Source of the DNA: Sulfurimonas crateris
GTDB lineage: Bacteria > Campylobacterota > Campylobacteria > Campylobacterales > Sulfurimonadaceae
Reading direction: 5' to 3'
NCBI RefSeq assembly: GCF_005217605.1
Contig: NZ_SZPX01000001.1
Span: 62,001-126,000 of the forward strand
Length of the DNA stretch: 64,000 bases
The position numbers were made by a program, and so were the translations under genes. Under the pieces are notes generated by a model. That model searched no databases and was not told the origin of the DNA. It saw nothing but the letters and a program-made list of their open reading frames with translations. Shown here piece by piece: positions 43,413 through 53,742 of this stretch. Positions within the stretch are counted from its first letter, which is position 1. Each line of letters starts with the position of its first letter.

Positions 43413-43814
43413 TTAATCATCCAAAGAGTAGCCCATTAATGAACTGATCTTCTCGTTTATTGTATCTATATTTTCACTATTGTCGCAGCCGTGAGCCATA
43501 GCAAATTTTAAAAGGTAGTCTGTTTCAGTGTCGTGAATTTTTTCATGAAGAAAAAGTGTATTTGGAGCATTTAGTCTTTTCATTGACTCTTCTCTTATGC
43601 CAAAGAGGTTATTTACTGACACTTCAATAATGCCAGCCTCTTCTATCTTCTTTTGATTCTCCTGATACTCTTGGGAGTTTTTATATTCACCGGTCTCAAT
43701 TTTCGCGGTCTCTTTTTTTATCTCTTTTATATACTTATATTTGTCCTGAAAAACAAGGAACATACCTGCGCTAAAAAGCCCTATTGAAATTATTATCAAT
43801 ACTATTATTTCCAT
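43413..43814 (-). CDS. membrane-anchored protein, unknown function
   Basis: The product has 133 residues. One N-terminal membrane helix (EIIVLIIISIGLFSAGMFLVF) is followed by a charged helical, probably coiled-coil segment and a C-terminal part containing HEKIHDTETDYLLKFAMAHGCD. No family is recognised. It lies immediately outside the integrated element, convergent towards the tRNA-Ser side, so before insertion it would have been the neighbour of tRNA-Ser. The GGAAAG upstream of its ATG is an acceptable ribosome-binding site. Confidence 0.6.
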   Translation of the reverse strand: MEIIVLIIISIGLFSAGMFLVFQDKYKYIKEIKKETAKIETGEYKNSQEYQENQKKIEEAGIIEVSVNNLFGIREESMKRLNAPNTLFLHEKIHDTETDYLLKFAMAHGCDNSENIDTINEKISSLMGYSLDD

Positions 43815-43937
43815 AACGTTACTTTCCTTTTTTCTCTATTTTGACGATTATAACTTTGTACGAATTCTATTTTGCTTAATAGGGTGTTGTTTTAATAGGT
43901 TTTATTTTTTGTTGGGTATAATAACTAAAAAAGAGCG

Positions 43938-44423
43938 GTGGCAGTGGAAACAGAGTTTATTATAAAAGCGATTATCGGACTCATTATAGTTTTGGCTATT
44001 TTAATCTTTTTACTTTTTTTAGAGCCAAACAAAGATGCAAAAGGTGAGCAAAAGCAACAGAGTGCACCGGAAGTAAAAAAAGAGAGTAAAGAGGAGAGGA
44101 AAGAAGAGGAAGCCTCTTCTGTCAATACCGATCTGTTTCATCTGGTCGATGTCATCAAAAACAGAAGATCAAATGCAGAGACTCTCTCAGAAGCGCTTGA
44201 GCTTGTTATAAAGCATCATGGAAGGGTGCATAAAAAGCTCGGTCTTAGACCTCATCCTGATTTTGACACATATATAGACATCCTCTTTACGATATGCAGA
44301 CATCCAAACGCCAATAAGGATATGATTATAACTTTTGACAGAGAGCTTGAGAGGCTCAATCCAGAGTATAAAAAAGAGATAAACGAGGCGATAGCAAAAG
44401 GTCTCAACTCTAGAGGGTTTTAA
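43938..44423 (+). CDS. membrane-anchored helical protein, unknown function
   Basis: The product is 161 residues from a GTG at 43938; a second in-frame GTG at 43944 has better spacing to AAGAG. One membrane helix (residues ~8-28) and a Lys/Glu linker of about 30 residues lead into a helical C-terminal domain (LFHLVDVIKNRRSNAETLSEALELVIKHHGRVHKKLG...DTYIDILFTICRHPNANKDMIITFDRELERLNP). The domain is conserved-looking but not assigned. A TATAAT lies at 43917-43922, close to the start. The gene converges on lapD with a 4-base overlap. Confidence 0.6.
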   Translation: MAVETEFIIKAIIGLIIVLAILIFLLFLEPNKDAKGEQKQQSAPEVKKESKEERKEEEASSVNTDLFHLVDVIKNRRSNAETLSEALELVIKHHGRVHKKLGLRPHPDFDTYIDILFTICRHPNANKDMIITFDRELERLNPEYKKEINEAIAKGLNSRGF

Positions 44424-46345
44424 GCCAGCTCTAGAGTCTCTGTTACCTCTCCTTGTACTATATAGACACCTTTCTCTTTTATCATATCAAGCGTGTCGAT
44501 ATCGCTTACTCCGACTGCAATAAGCGAGATTCCTACACTGTCGGTAATTAACCTTAGTGATGAGATAGACTGATCGCTTTGCGTCAAGAAGTAGCTGCTC
44601 TCCGCTTTTATATATGAAGGTCTTAGATCTTGAAGATATTGATAATCTTCGCTCTCTCCGATGAACTCAAATATACCTATATCTATGCTGTATCTTCTAA
44701 AGAGCTCTATATACTCTCTGATGTTTTTAGAGTCTTGACGTACAAGTCTGTCTGGAAGCTCTATAATAAGCTTGAACGGAAGCATAGCCGCATTTGCACG
44801 AAGAAGGTCGCTTATATTGAGGTAGGTATCCTCTTTTTCTAGATACTCTTGCGGAAGTCTTAGTGAGTATGTCGAAGTGCTAAGAAGAGTATGAGAGTCA
44901 TTAAAGAGCATTGTTACAATTTTTTTGTAGATATCACAGCTAAGACCGGATTGGATTGCTGGAGCCATAAATTGCGCATATCCATAAGAGCTGTTTTTAT
45001 CTAAAACAAGATGTATGCTTAGAACATTATGGACTAATTTTCTGTTTTTTGTATCTATAACACTCCATGAGACAAAGTTAAATCTGTTCTTCTCTATGGC
45101 GTTTTTAATAATAAGCTTCCAAGCCTCTTTGCCCATGACTTCAACAGCAGTGTCGGCTTTCTCCAGATGTATATGTTCACGATTGAACTTTGCCTGTGCC
45201 AGTGCGTTGTCTGAGCGTGAAAAGAGCTCAGAGATACTGTCTTTATGATTATACTCATATATTCCTATAGAGATAAAAGTCTCATGCTGGTCAAGCCCTG
45301 CAGAGTCTATTGCGTTAAAGCAGCTTTTTTGTATGCTTCTTGCAAGCTCAATTGCATCACTTCCTGTGTAACCAGGAAGAAAGATAGAAAATTCAGTACC
45401 ATTAATTCTTGCGACTATGGAATCATTTATATCTTTTGTACTTTTTCTAAATATCTCTGCAACCGCTATGAGCAGTTTGTCTACCTGCTGATGACCTATC
45501 TTCTCGTTGGCTTCGATTATCCCTCCAAAGGCTACGATCATGTTTACGCCTTTCTCATAGGGGGAGTCGACTTTAAGGTATGCCGGAAGTCTGTCGATAA
45601 GGTATTTGCGATTTTTCAGCTGAGTGTTCTCATCCGTGTATTCAAGCTCTTTGTGTGCTTTTAATTCCTCATTTCCTTTGTCGAACATTGCTTTTACTTT
45701 TGAGACCATGTTGTTCATTCCGAGAACGACATCAGCAAGTTCTTTGGTGTAAGGTATGTTCTCTTGGATAATGAACTCGTTTTTGGTGATCGCCGCTGCC
45801 TGTTTTTGCACCTCTTTAAGAGGTCTGAGAATAGCATGCAAGAGTAGGTTCAGGGCTGTAAGAGATAGTAAAGCAATGACTATGAACGATATGAGCAGGT
45901 CTATTAAAATTGTGTACAGTTGTTTATATGCATATGTCGAGTCGCTTTGTACGCTCAGTATGCCTACTTGACTCCAACCCGCAGAAACATTCGCCGATGC
46001 AACAGGTGCTTTTAGACTTACTAACTCTCTAAACCACTCAGGAACAACTATGATATCACTCTCCAACACTCTTTCGTAAAGTATATTGTTTTCAATATCA
46101 ACAAGCAATATTTTACGGTAGTTTCCGCTATCAAAGGTCGCATTTATCATGGTAGACATGATAGAGAGATCTCCATTGGCGCCTCCTAGCGGAAGACTAA
46201 GCGAAGTTGCTGTATTTTTGGCATCTTCATAGAGTCTGTCTTGAACGCCTCTATTCGCACTTTGAAAGTTTAGTATAAGTACAGTTGTCAAAATAATAAG
46301 TAAAAATAGCGATAGCAGTAAAGCCATCTGTTTAAAAAGCGTCAT
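44420..46345 (-). CDS. lapD: LapD-like c-di-GMP receptor (inner membrane, degenerate GGDEF/EAL)
   Basis: The protein has 641 residues. An N-terminal membrane helix, a periplasmic LapD/MoxY-type domain (GNYRKILLVDIENNILYERV; PEWFRELVSLKAPVASANVSAGWSQVGILSV), a second helix and HAMP precede a degenerate GGDEF domain (ARINGTEFSIF). A degenerate EAL domain follows (FNFVSWSVID where EALLR is expected). In Pseudomonas, c-di-GMP bound to the EAL domain lets the periplasmic domain hold protease LapG, preventing adhesin release. The neighbouring lapG-like gene supports this assignment. It overlaps lapG by 4 bases (ATGA). Confidence 0.88.
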   Translation of the reverse strand: MTLFKQMALLLSLFLLIILTTVLILNFQSANRGVQDRLYEDAKNTATSLSLPLGGANGDLSIMSTMINATFDSGNYRKILLVDIENNILYERVLESDIIVVPEWFRELVSLKAPVASANVSAGWSQVGILSVQSDSTYAYKQLYTILIDLLISFIVIALLSLTALNLLLHAILRPLKEVQKQAAAITKNEFIIQENIPYTKELADVVLGMNNMVSKVKAMFDKGNEELKAHKELEYTDENTQLKNRKYLIDRLPAYLKVDSPYEKGVNMIVAFGGIIEANEKIGHQQVDKLLIAVAEIFRKSTKDINDSIVARINGTEFSIFLPGYTGSDAIELARSIQKSCFNAIDSAGLDQHETFISIGIYEYNHKDSISELFSRSDNALAQAKFNREHIHLEKADTAVEVMGKEAWKLIIKNAIEKNRFNFVSWSVIDTKNRKLVHNVLSIHLVLDKNSSYGYAQFMAPAIQSGLSCDIYKKIVTMLFNDSHTLLSTSTYSLRLPQEYLEKEDTYLNISDLLRANAAMLPFKLIIELPDRLVRQDSKNIREYIELFRRYSIDIGIFEFIGESEDYQYLQDLRPSYIKAESSYFLTQSDQSISSLRLITDSVGISLIAVGVSDIDTLDMIKEKGVYIVQGEVTETLELA

Positions 46346-46962
46346 ATTTTTTTCCTTTGCATGTTGAGTTTTAGTTCATCCCATTTTTTGTGGGATTTTT
46401 CATTGTCGCCTATTTCATCGAGTATATCACCGTTAAAGTTATAGATAGGGGTCAGATCTTTTCTTTGTGATGCGGGAAATATTTTGCGGTTATAGTTGTC
46501 TAAAACAAGCGGCTCGCTTTTTGGTGTTTCAAAGTAGGTTAAAACCATATGAGGCTCTTTAAATTTTGTAGAACGGACATATGTAAAGAAGAGTTTTTTA
46601 TAGTCTACTCCGAGATATTTCAGAGCAAAATATTTGCTGATAACATAATCTTCGCAATCCCCTCTATCCTTACCCAAAAACTCCCAAGGTGTCGCCCAAT
46701 AGTCGCTTTTGCCATATACTTTCATATCGCTGGAGTATCTGACCTCATTGTAAAAATCATTTATTGCCTCAAGTTTTTCAATGTCCGTTTTATCCCTTAC
46801 ACTATCTAGAGTATCTTGAAGCAGAATAAATCTCTTTTTTGCATATATTTTATATTTATTGTTTATTTTTTCCAGAAGAGAGTCTTCCACATACGGTGCA
46901 TCCGCAAGGGTTGTGTATGCAAACAGCAGCGATAGGATCAAGAGCACTTTTAGTTTAAACAT
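46342..46962 (-). CDS. lapG: LapG-like periplasmic transglutaminase-type cysteine protease
   Basis: The 206-residue protein has a signal peptide (residues 1-20) and the bacterial transglutaminase-like Cys protease core. Cys is in KDRGDCEDYVISKYFAL, His in KEPHMVLTYF and Asp in LVLDNYNRK. The Trp-rich DYWATPWEFLGK before the Cys is typical of LapG. It should cleave the N-terminus of a large surface adhesin when not held by LapD. The adhesin gene is not in the window. It is co-transcribed with lapD and possibly with the radical SAM gene 29 bases upstream. Confidence 0.9.
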   Translation of the reverse strand: MFKLKVLLILSLLFAYTTLADAPYVEDSLLEKINNKYKIYAKKRFILLQDTLDSVRDKTDIEKLEAINDFYNEVRYSSDMKVYGKSDYWATPWEFLGKDRGDCEDYVISKYFALKYLGVDYKKLFFTYVRSTKFKEPHMVLTYFETPKSEPLVLDNYNRKIFPASQRKDLTPIYNFNGDILDEIGDNEKSHKKWDELKLNMQRKKI

Positions 46963-46991
46963 GTGATGATTATATCTAAAAATCTCTGATA

Positions 46992-48491
46992 TTACTGCTG
47001 TCTTTTGTTGAAACCGGACGTTCCTTCTCTATTTTGTATAGTTATAGTTTTGGCATATCTCTTTAGGTAACTCGGAACCGCTCTGCCTTTGATTTTCATC
47101 ATATCCTCAAGCATATTTTTTGCAACGAACTCTTCATCTATTTTTTTTATTTCACAAAGATATTTAAACATAAGTTCGCCGAGTCTCTGCAAAGAGATCT
47201 GCCATGTGGAATCGGTCTGAGAGTATATCCAGATGCTAAAGTCGTAAAAGTTTTCAAACACGCTCTCATCTTCCCAGATCATTCCAACGCTCTGTTTAAA
47301 GTTGCCGCTGTTGTAGGTAAGGTCCCAAAATCTTGCAAATCTCTTCATTATCTGTATATCCATAAATGACAGAGTTGAAGTCTGAAGAACGTCGTAGGGC
47401 GGTATATCACTATATACCATCTTACACTCTATGTCGTGACGATTTATATATGTGCCTGAGAGTTTTTTAAGAATCCCTATCTGTATCTCACTATCGCTCA
47501 ACCTTACCAACTCATCCAGATTGTCTCCAAAGCTCTCAAGTGTCTCGCCAGGAAGCCCTACAATCAGATCAAGGTGCATATGTGCATGGCTTCTCTCTTG
47601 CAAAAAGCCTATATTCTCTTTTATCTTCTCAATTTTTAAAGGTCTTGAGATGTTTGCGGCGATCTGTGTGTTGAGAGTCTGTATACCTATCTCAAGTTGC
47701 AGAGCACCTTCAGGAAATAGGGCGATCTTAGCCTTTAGCGAATCTGGAAAATGGTCAGGGACAACTTCAAAATGGGCAAAATATGGAGGCTCTTTTGCTA
47801 AAAAAAAGTCCAGCAGTCTGTTGGCGGTCTTAATGTTTAGATTAAAGGTTCTATCTATAAATTTAAACGCTCTTGCCCCTCTTTGCCAAAGAAGCTCAAA
47901 CTCCTCCAGGAGTTTATCAAGGTCGAATGCTCTTACCTTCTCATCCATGGAAGAGAGGCAGAACTCGCACTCAAATGGGCATCCACGCGACGCCTCTACA
48001 TAGATATACCTGTTTTTTATATCATCATCTGTGTAAAACTTGTACGGTAGCTCTATGTTTTTAAGAGAGGGCATGCTCATTTTAACAACTCTTTCATTGG
48101 CAGAGTTGTTAATGATTTTAATGCAGAGTTCATAAAATGCTATATCGCCCTCACCCTGAATGATAAAGTCTGCACTGTCAAGATTTACTCTAAATGGCTC
48201 ATGCGAGACCTCAGGTCCTCCCAAGATTATCTTTGTTTGCGGAGATACTTTTTTGATGATGTGAATAAGTTCACCTACATAAGAGACGTTCCATATATAG
48301 ACGCCAATGCCTATGATCTCAGGTTGATGTACAAGAAGCTTCTCTGCAATGCTTTGTACTGCATCATTGATGCTGAACTCAAGTATCATAGCATCATCTT
48401 GGAGCTCTTTTAGGTTTGCATATAGATATCTAAGTGCAATAGAAGTATGTGTAAATCTTGAGTTTAGAGTTGTCAGTATGATTTTTTTCAT
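46992..48491 (-). CDS. B12-binding-domain radical SAM protein
   Basis: The 499-residue protein has an N-terminal cobalamin-binding-like Rossmann domain (EIIGIGVYIWNVSYVGELIHIIKKVSPQTKIILGGPEVS). The radical SAM core has ASRGCPFECEFCLSS (CX3CX2C, [4Fe-4S]-SAM site, about residue 174) followed by LEIGIQTLN and HLDLIVGLPGE. The C-terminus matches DUF4080, common in this group. Substrate and reaction are unknown; such proteins are often methylases or modifying enzymes. Its product is unlikely to be part of Lap signalling, though the gene is immediately upstream of lapG. Confidence 0.88.
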   Translation of the reverse strand: MKKIILTTLNSRFTHTSIALRYLYANLKELQDDAMILEFSINDAVQSIAEKLLVHQPEIIGIGVYIWNVSYVGELIHIIKKVSPQTKIILGGPEVSHEPFRVNLDSADFIIQGEGDIAFYELCIKIINNSANERVVKMSMPSLKNIELPYKFYTDDDIKNRYIYVEASRGCPFECEFCLSSMDEKVRAFDLDKLLEEFELLWQRGARAFKFIDRTFNLNIKTANRLLDFFLAKEPPYFAHFEVVPDHFPDSLKAKIALFPEGALQLEIGIQTLNTQIAANISRPLKIEKIKENIGFLQERSHAHMHLDLIVGLPGETLESFGDNLDELVRLSDSEIQIGILKKLSGTYINRHDIECKMVYSDIPPYDVLQTSTLSFMDIQIMKRFARFWDLTYNSGNFKQSVGMIWEDESVFENFYDFSIWIYSQTDSTWQISLQRLGELMFKYLCEIKKIDEEFVAKNMLEDMMKIKGRAVPSYLKRYAKTITIQNREGTSGFNKRQQ

Positions 48492-48646
48492 GAAAGAAGT
48501 GTAGCATAATTATCCACCCCTAAAGGGGGGAGGAAGGAATGGATAATAAAATAATTTATAGGTTGTATTGTCTCAAAAATGAAAGGGGTTGAACATAATT
48601 GAGATGCATAATTATATTAATTATAAGTTAATAGCGAGTAAATAAT

Positions 48647-50074
48647 TTAAAATTCTTTCACAATATTGTCAAGTTGTTTAAACATCTCATCTGCAGCCTC
48701 TTCCATCTCTTTAAAATTCTGAACTATCGTATCGACATTTTCACTCTTAAAGGTCGTGTTATTCTTGATAAAAGAGAGATTGCCCGCAATTGAGCTATGA
48801 ATATTTTTATGAACCTGCCCGATAACTCTGTAAGCGTTAGTATGTCCAAAATACTCTGCTCCTTCATTGGTATACCATTGACCTATGTTACAGCTCGTAT
48901 GGTCTTTGTATACGTAAGACTCTTTTGAGTCAAATATTGATGAGTAGGCATCTGTTTTAAATAGAGCAAGTTCTACTTTCATTGAAGTCGCCATAAGTCT
49001 GCTCTCGATTTTTCTAGATGTATCGGCTGATTGCTCAGCTGACGTGTTTAGTTGAGAGAATGTCTGCTCAAACTCGTTTACAACGCTGTTGGATTTTTGC
49101 GCAATATCCGAGATGTTGTCAGAATTTGCGCGTATGTCGTTGGAGTCTTGCTGGAGCGTAGATATCGTTATCTCGATCTCATTTGTAGCTTTTTGAGTTC
49201 TCTCCGCCAGTTTTCTTACCTCATCGGCAACAACGGCAAAGCCTCTTCCGTGCTCACCTGCACGAGCTGCTTCAATTGCGGCATTAAGTGCAAGAAGGTT
49301 TGTCTGATCGGCTATATCTTTGATAAGCCCTACTACGACCGAGATCTCGTTTGATCTGTGTTCAAGGTTTACGATTGCGTCATGAGAAGATGAGATAAGG
49401 TTTACAAGAGTGTTGAAGCTATCACTTATCTCTTGAACATCTTGCAGGCTCTTTGATGAGAGAGCCGCCGTTGTTTTTGATACGTCCGCAATTGCGGTCG
49501 AGTCTTGCTGTGCAAGAACGATATCGCTATGGATGGTTTCAAAAGCGTTGCTCGCTCCGCCGCTTAGATTGTTTAGCTTTTGCGAGAGTTCGCCTTTTAT
49601 CTTTGAAGTGTAGCCCTCTGCAATATAGCCCATAATACCGTTTAGCTCTTTTGACGTGCTGTAGAAACTTCCGTGAAGTCCAGATGCGTATGTAAGCCTG
49701 TAATTTTTACCGCGTGAAGCGTAATCTACTGATGCGTGTACATCTCTCATAAATGCTTCAAGCTGATCAAGAGCATCGTTCAGGCTCCATGCAAACTGTG
49801 ATTCTATAGAGTCGTTGTCGGGTATATGAGTAACACGTCCCTCAAGGTCTCCATTTGCAACCTCTTTTAAAACCTTTATCATCGACTGGTAAGTCGGAGA
49901 TTTTAGCTCGCAGTCGTTGTCCACTCTTATAAAAGCAGAAGCTGCTAAAGCCAGAAGAATCAAGCCTAAAAGGATAAAGTTTTGAATAATTAGTGCATAG
50001 ACTCCAACAGATATAACTGTTAAAAAGAGTAGGGTGCTTTGTCTATTTTTGAAGAGAGATGATAAGTTCGTCAT
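48647..50074 (-). CDS. membrane chemoreceptor with C-terminal CZB zinc-binding domain
   Basis: The 475-residue MCP has two hydrophobic helices at residues ~13-48 and no periplasmic domain, a HAMP-like region and the conserved signalling hairpin [38 protein letters not shown]. The C-terminal CZB domain has [13 protein letters not shown] and conserved His residues (VHKNIHSS), which bind zinc in other chemoreceptors and sense metal or oxidants. The paired PAS gene overlaps its start by 32 bases. The design resembles CetA of Campylobacter, whose input comes from a separate PAS protein. Confidence 0.9.
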   Translation of the reverse strand: MTNLSSLFKNRQSTLLFLTVISVGVYALIIQNFILLGLILLALAASAFIRVDNDCELKSPTYQSMIKVLKEVANGDLEGRVTHIPDNDSIESQFAWSLNDALDQLEAFMRDVHASVDYASRGKNYRLTYASGLHGSFYSTSKELNGIMGYIAEGYTSKIKGELSQKLNNLSGGASNAFETIHSDIVLAQQDSTAIADVSKTTAALSSKSLQDVQEISDSFNTLVNLISSSHDAIVNLEHRSNEISVVVGLIKDIADQTNLLALNAAIEAARAGEHGRGFAVVADEVRKLAERTQKATNEIEITISTLQQDSNDIRANSDNISDIAQKSNSVVNEFEQTFSQLNTSAEQSADTSRKIESRLMATSMKVELALFKTDAYSSIFDSKESYVYKDHTSCNIGQWYTNEGAEYFGHTNAYRVIGQVHKNIHSSIAGNLSFIKNNTTFKSENVDTIVQNFKEMEEAADEMFKQLDNIVKEF

Positions 50075-50528
50075 AACCTACTCCTTTTTCTTGTAATATG
50101 TCCGTTAGAACTTTAAATGAAGCCTCAACGCCTTCGCTTTTTTCAACCCTTAGCATCTCTTTGTAAAGAGGGATGATTACTTTTAGGGCTTCAGGATTTG
50201 GCTTTCTTCTAACAGAGTAGTAGCCGATGATCTTGCCGTTATTATCAACAGAAGCGGTCACGTTGGTAAATACCCAGTAGTGATTATCATTTTTTGTTCT
50301 GTTTACGACAAATGCAAACACCTCTTGTTTTGTAGGAATAGTGTCCCATAGATATTTGAAAACAGCTTTTGGCATATCTGGATGTCTTATGATATTGTGC
50401 GGCTCTCCAAGCAGTTCTTCTTCCTTGTACTCAGCCATCTTCATAAATATTTTATTGCAGTAGGTTATTTTACCCTTCAGGTCTGTTTTAGATACAATAA
50501 AGTCATTATCTGCCATCTCTTTTAGCAT
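50043..50528 (-). CDS. PAS-domain energy-taxis sensor (CetB/Aer-like), copy 1
   Basis: The 161-residue single-PAS protein has the Aer-type signature [49 protein letters not shown], followed by [28 protein letters not shown]. These residues line an FAD site in Aer/CetB. A C-terminal helical tail (about residues 120-161) may dock on the MCP. It lies directly upstream of, and overlapping, the membrane MCP. Redox or energy taxis is the expected role. Confidence 0.88.
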   Translation of the reverse strand: MLKEMADNDFIVSKTDLKGKITYCNKIFMKMAEYKEEELLGEPHNIIRHPDMPKAVFKYLWDTIPTKQEVFAFVVNRTKNDNHYWVFTNVTASVDNNGKIIGYYSVRRKPNPEALKVIIPLYKEMLRVEKSEGVEASFKVLTDILQEKGVGYDELIISLQK

Positions 50529-50717
50529 AAAAATACCTTTTAATTAATTAGTGCGATCCACTTTGTCTTTCAATAATCCTTGAAATATTGTCAGAATTGT
50601 AGCATAAGTTTAAAATTTTTAAGATAATTTTTATACTAAATTATAAAAAAAAGTGATAATAAATAGGGAATAGAAGAGGGTTAGAGAGGTTGTAGGTATG
50701 TTAATAAATATATTATG

Positions 50718-52028
50718 CTATTTTTTAATAGACTCTTCAACCATCTCATCGAGTTTTGAAAAAAGCTTGTCTGAGGCATTTTCCATATCTATAAAGTTTT
50801 TGATTATAAATTCAGGATTATCTTTTTTCAGTACACTGTTCTCTTTTATGAAAATCAGATTTTTAAAAACGGCATTATGAAGCTCTGCATGCAGAGGCTC
50901 GATCTCTTTAAATGCTTTTATATCTCCAAACTCTTCTCTTCCTGCTCCTTTGTACCATATGCCCATTCTGCAGTTGTCGTGGTCGACAAAGGTTTTTTGT
51001 GCATCTTGATCTAAAACCGCACTGTAGGCTGTTGACTTAAATAGAACGTGATCAACTTTTAAAAGTGTTGTAAGCATTCTGTTTTGAATCTTTACGGAGG
51101 CATCAGATGATTGGTTTGCGTAGGAGTTTAGGTCGTTAAACGTCTCTTCAAATTCATTGATGACTTCGCTTGAACTTTGTGCGATTTCAGATATTTTATC
51201 AGAGTTTGAACGCATCTCATTTGCTTCTTGTTGAAGAGTAGAAATATTTATCTCTATCTCCTGAGTTGCTTTTTGGGTTCTCTCTGCCAGTTTTCTTACC
51301 TCATCGGCAACAACGGCAAAGCCTCTTCCGTGCTCACCTGCACGAGCCGCTTCGATCGCGGCATTGAGTGACAGAAGGTTCGTCTGATCTGTTATATCTT
51401 TTATCAGAGCCGCTACATGCGAGATCTCCTGACTTCTTTGTTCAAGACTTATGATGGCACTGTGCGATGAGGAGATGGAGTCTACAAGAGTGGTTAATTT
51501 TTTGCCTATCTCTATAACGCTTTGCAGACTTTTTTCAGATGAGAGAGCTGTTTTTCTGGAGAGCTCTGCAATCTCCGTTGAATCGTTTTGCGAGTTATTT
51601 ATATCTTTTTGTATAACTTCAAGACCCGCACCTATGCCGCCGCCCAGTTCGCTCAGTTTTGATGATAGATTGCCTTTGATCTTTGTCTCGTAGTCGTTGG
51701 CTATGCATGAGATCGCCATATTTAACTTCTCGGATGTGGAGCGGAATATTCCATGCAGACCGGTCGGATTGGTAATTCTATATGTCTCTCCCACAGAGGC
51801 GCTCTCTATTGATGTCTCTACATCTCTCATAAATGCTTCAAACTGATCAAGGACATTGTTTATAGTCCATGCAAAGGCAGCCTCTTTAGAGCCGTCGTTT
51901 GGTATGTTGGTGATTCTTCCGCTAAGTTTGCCTTCAGCAGCATCTTTTAGCACATTTATCATAAGCTCCTGCATACGATGATGCGTAGTTTTGTTACTGC
52001 TGGTTTTGAAGAGAGATAATAAGCTCAT
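50718..52028 (-). CDS. soluble chemoreceptor with C-terminal CZB domain
   Basis: The 436-residue MCP closely resembles the neighbouring receptor in its signalling region ([42 protein letters not shown]) and CZB end ([16 protein letters not shown]). It lacks the membrane helices: residues 1-20 ([20 protein letters not shown]) are hydrophilic. It should therefore be cytoplasmic or recruited by its partner. A PAS gene overlaps its start by 35 bases. Apparently this is the duplicate of the other pair, with loss or gain of the membrane anchor. Confidence 0.9.
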   Translation of the reverse strand: MSLLSLFKTSSNKTTHHRMQELMINVLKDAAEGKLSGRITNIPNDGSKEAAFAWTINNVLDQFEAFMRDVETSIESASVGETYRITNPTGLHGIFRSTSEKLNMAISCIANDYETKIKGNLSSKLSELGGGIGAGLEVIQKDINNSQNDSTEIAELSRKTALSSEKSLQSVIEIGKKLTTLVDSISSSHSAIISLEQRSQEISHVAALIKDITDQTNLLSLNAAIEAARAGEHGRGFAVVADEVRKLAERTQKATQEIEINISTLQQEANEMRSNSDKISEIAQSSSEVINEFEETFNDLNSYANQSSDASVKIQNRMLTTLLKVDHVLFKSTAYSAVLDQDAQKTFVDHDNCRMGIWYKGAGREEFGDIKAFKEIEPLHAELHNAVFKNLIFIKENSVLKKDNPEFIIKNFIDMENASDKLFSKLDEMVEESIKK

Positions 52029-52485
52029 TGTATCCGATCCCTTTTTCTTGTAAGATGTCCGTTAAAATTTTAAATGAGGCATCGACGCCAACGCTTTTTT
52101 CTGCGTCAAGCATTTTTGCATAGAGGGGAGTGATAACGTCCAGTGCTTTTTGGTTTGGTTTTCTTCTGATAGAGTAGTAGTCTGTAATATTCCCGTTTGC
52201 ATCAACAGAAGCCGTTATGTTTGCATATACCCAGTAGTCGTTGTCGTTTTTGGTCTTATTTACAACGTAGGCAAAGACCTCCTGTTTTTTTGGGATGGTC
52301 TCCCATAGGTATCTGAAAACCGCTTTTGGCATATCAGGATGCCTGATTATATTATGAGCTTTGCCGATAAGCTCATACTCCTCAAACTCAGCCATCTCCA
52401 TAAATATCTGGTTGCAGTATGTTATGCGTCCTTTTAGATCGGTTTTAGAGACTATAAAGTCTTCATCGCGTAAAGTTTTTAACAT
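51994..52485 (-). CDS. PAS-domain energy-taxis sensor (CetB/Aer-like), copy 2
   Basis: The product is 163 residues from the ATG at 52485, chosen because AAGGAG lies 7-8 bases upstream; a longer frame to 52599 adds a non-conserved hydrophobic stretch. The PAS motif [49 protein letters not shown] matches copy 1 closely, as does the C-terminal tail ending in [16 protein letters not shown]. It is likely FAD-binding. It is the first gene of the tandem chemotaxis array on the minus strand. Confidence 0.88.
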   Translation of the reverse strand: MLKTLRDEDFIVSKTDLKGRITYCNQIFMEMAEFEEYELIGKAHNIIRHPDMPKAVFRYLWETIPKKQEVFAYVVNKTKNDNDYWVYANITASVDANGNITDYYSIRRKPNQKALDVITPLYAKMLDAEKSVGVDASFKILTDILQEKGIGYNELIISLQNQQ

Positions 52486-52626
52486 CCCAATCTCCTTTTT
52501 TTTGCAGCTTCTAAAATTATATATAAAAATTGTCTTTAAATTGTCATTAAGGTGAAATATTATATATAGAATTAAGTTTAAATGACTCTCGTATAACATC
52601 TTTATATCTTTAAGATATAATCTCGC

Positions 52627-53742
52627 ATGTCATTTTTATTAGCAATTTTTTACTTTTTTTACTTCTCGATCATCGGGGTTTATATAATATTTCTGCCGAA
52701 GGTACTCTCCATTGCAGGCTACTCTGCAAGCGATATAGGCATTATATTTGCGGCGGCTCCGCTTGTGCGTTTTGTTGTTCCGTTTGCATTTATAAAGGGA
52801 CTTAAAATAAATGTGACAAGCTTTAATATATCGCTTCTTGTAATGTGTTTTAGCGCCGTATCATTTTACTTCTCACTTGATAGTTTTTATAAACTTCTTT
52901 TCTCAAATATTGCTCTTGGAGTAGGTCTTAGTATTGTTCTTCCATACGTCGAGCTTATATCGCTTAAGCATCTGGGCAAAGAGGAGTATGGAAAGATCAG
53001 GCTCTTTGGCTCTGTAGGTTTTATTTTGGTGGCAATGGTTCTGGTAAAGTTCTTAAGCTCTCCGAGCGTCGCACTTAGTTACTTGCTTGTTTTAACTTTT
53101 GTCACATCCGCTTTTGCTTATGTGATCGCAAAACGTGCGGACGCACTTCTGGAGAGAAGCGAAGATGTTACAAATGATATAAATATTTTAAAGGATTGGA
53201 GACTCTGGGCAGGACTAACACTTATGCAGGTGAGTTTCGGCTCGTTTTACAACTTCTTTACCATCTATGTGACGGATCATGGCGTTACTCTTGATATAGC
53301 AGTCTATCTCTGGAGCTTTGGAGTTGTTGTCGAGATATTTATGCTCTATTTTCAAGGAGCACTTCTTCGCAGAAATCTTCTGTTGATACTTCAATTTACT
53401 ACTTTTGCGACCGCTCTTAGATGGCTTATACTCTTTATATTCCCCGATAACGTCACTATGCTCTTTGTATCTCAGGCTCTTCACGCTCTTAGTTTCGCAC
53501 TCTTTCACTCTGCGGCGATCAGCTATCTCTTTTATCTTTACAAGCATAAATCGCTTGCACAGCAGTTTTTCTCAGGGATAACGTACGGCTTTGGGGCATT
53601 TGCGGGGGCTCTTATTGCAGGATATGTATATGAGCTCTATCCAAGGTACCTCTTTTTAAGTGCGACTCTAATCGCACTTGGGGCAGCTTATTCTCTATAT
53701 CTTTGGGGAACTGAACAAAAAAAGATCAGTAGTCGGCAATAA
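52627..53742 (+). CDS. MFS transporter (HcaT/MFS_1-like)
   Basis: The 371-residue integral membrane protein has about 11-12 helices. The cytoplasmic loop KHLGKEEYGKIRLFGSVGFILVAMVLVKFL, with conserved Gly-Lys-x-Arg-x-Phe-Gly-Ser, is typical of the MFS_1-like group that includes HcaT and the nucleoside-symporter group. The substrate is unknown. It starts with the ATG at 52627, divergent from the PAS gene. The stop overlaps the convergent DUF481 gene by 17 bases. Confidence 0.8.
   Translation: MSFLLAIFYFFYFSIIGVYIIFLPKVLSIAGYSASDIGIIFAAAPLVRFVVPFAFIKGLKINVTSFNISLLVMCFSAVSFYFSLDSFYKLLFSNIALGVGLSIVLPYVELISLKHLGKEEYGKIRLFGSVGFILVAMVLVKFLSSPSVALSYLLVLTFVTSAFAYVIAKRADALLERSEDVTNDINILKDWRLWAGLTLMQVSFGSFYNFFTIYVTDHGVTLDIAVYLWSFGVVVEIFMLYFQGALLRRNLLLILQFTTFATALRWLILFIFPDNVTMLFVSQALHALSFALFHSAAISYLFYLYKHKSLAQQFFSGITYGFGAFAGALIAGYVYELYPRYLFLSATLIALGAAYSLYLWGTEQKKISSRQ

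Noticed and set aside
44630-45664. Plus-strand frames within lapD
   Set aside because: Their amino-acid composition is Cys/Phe/Arg-rich nonsense and they lie wholly inside a well-supported lapD gene on the other strand.
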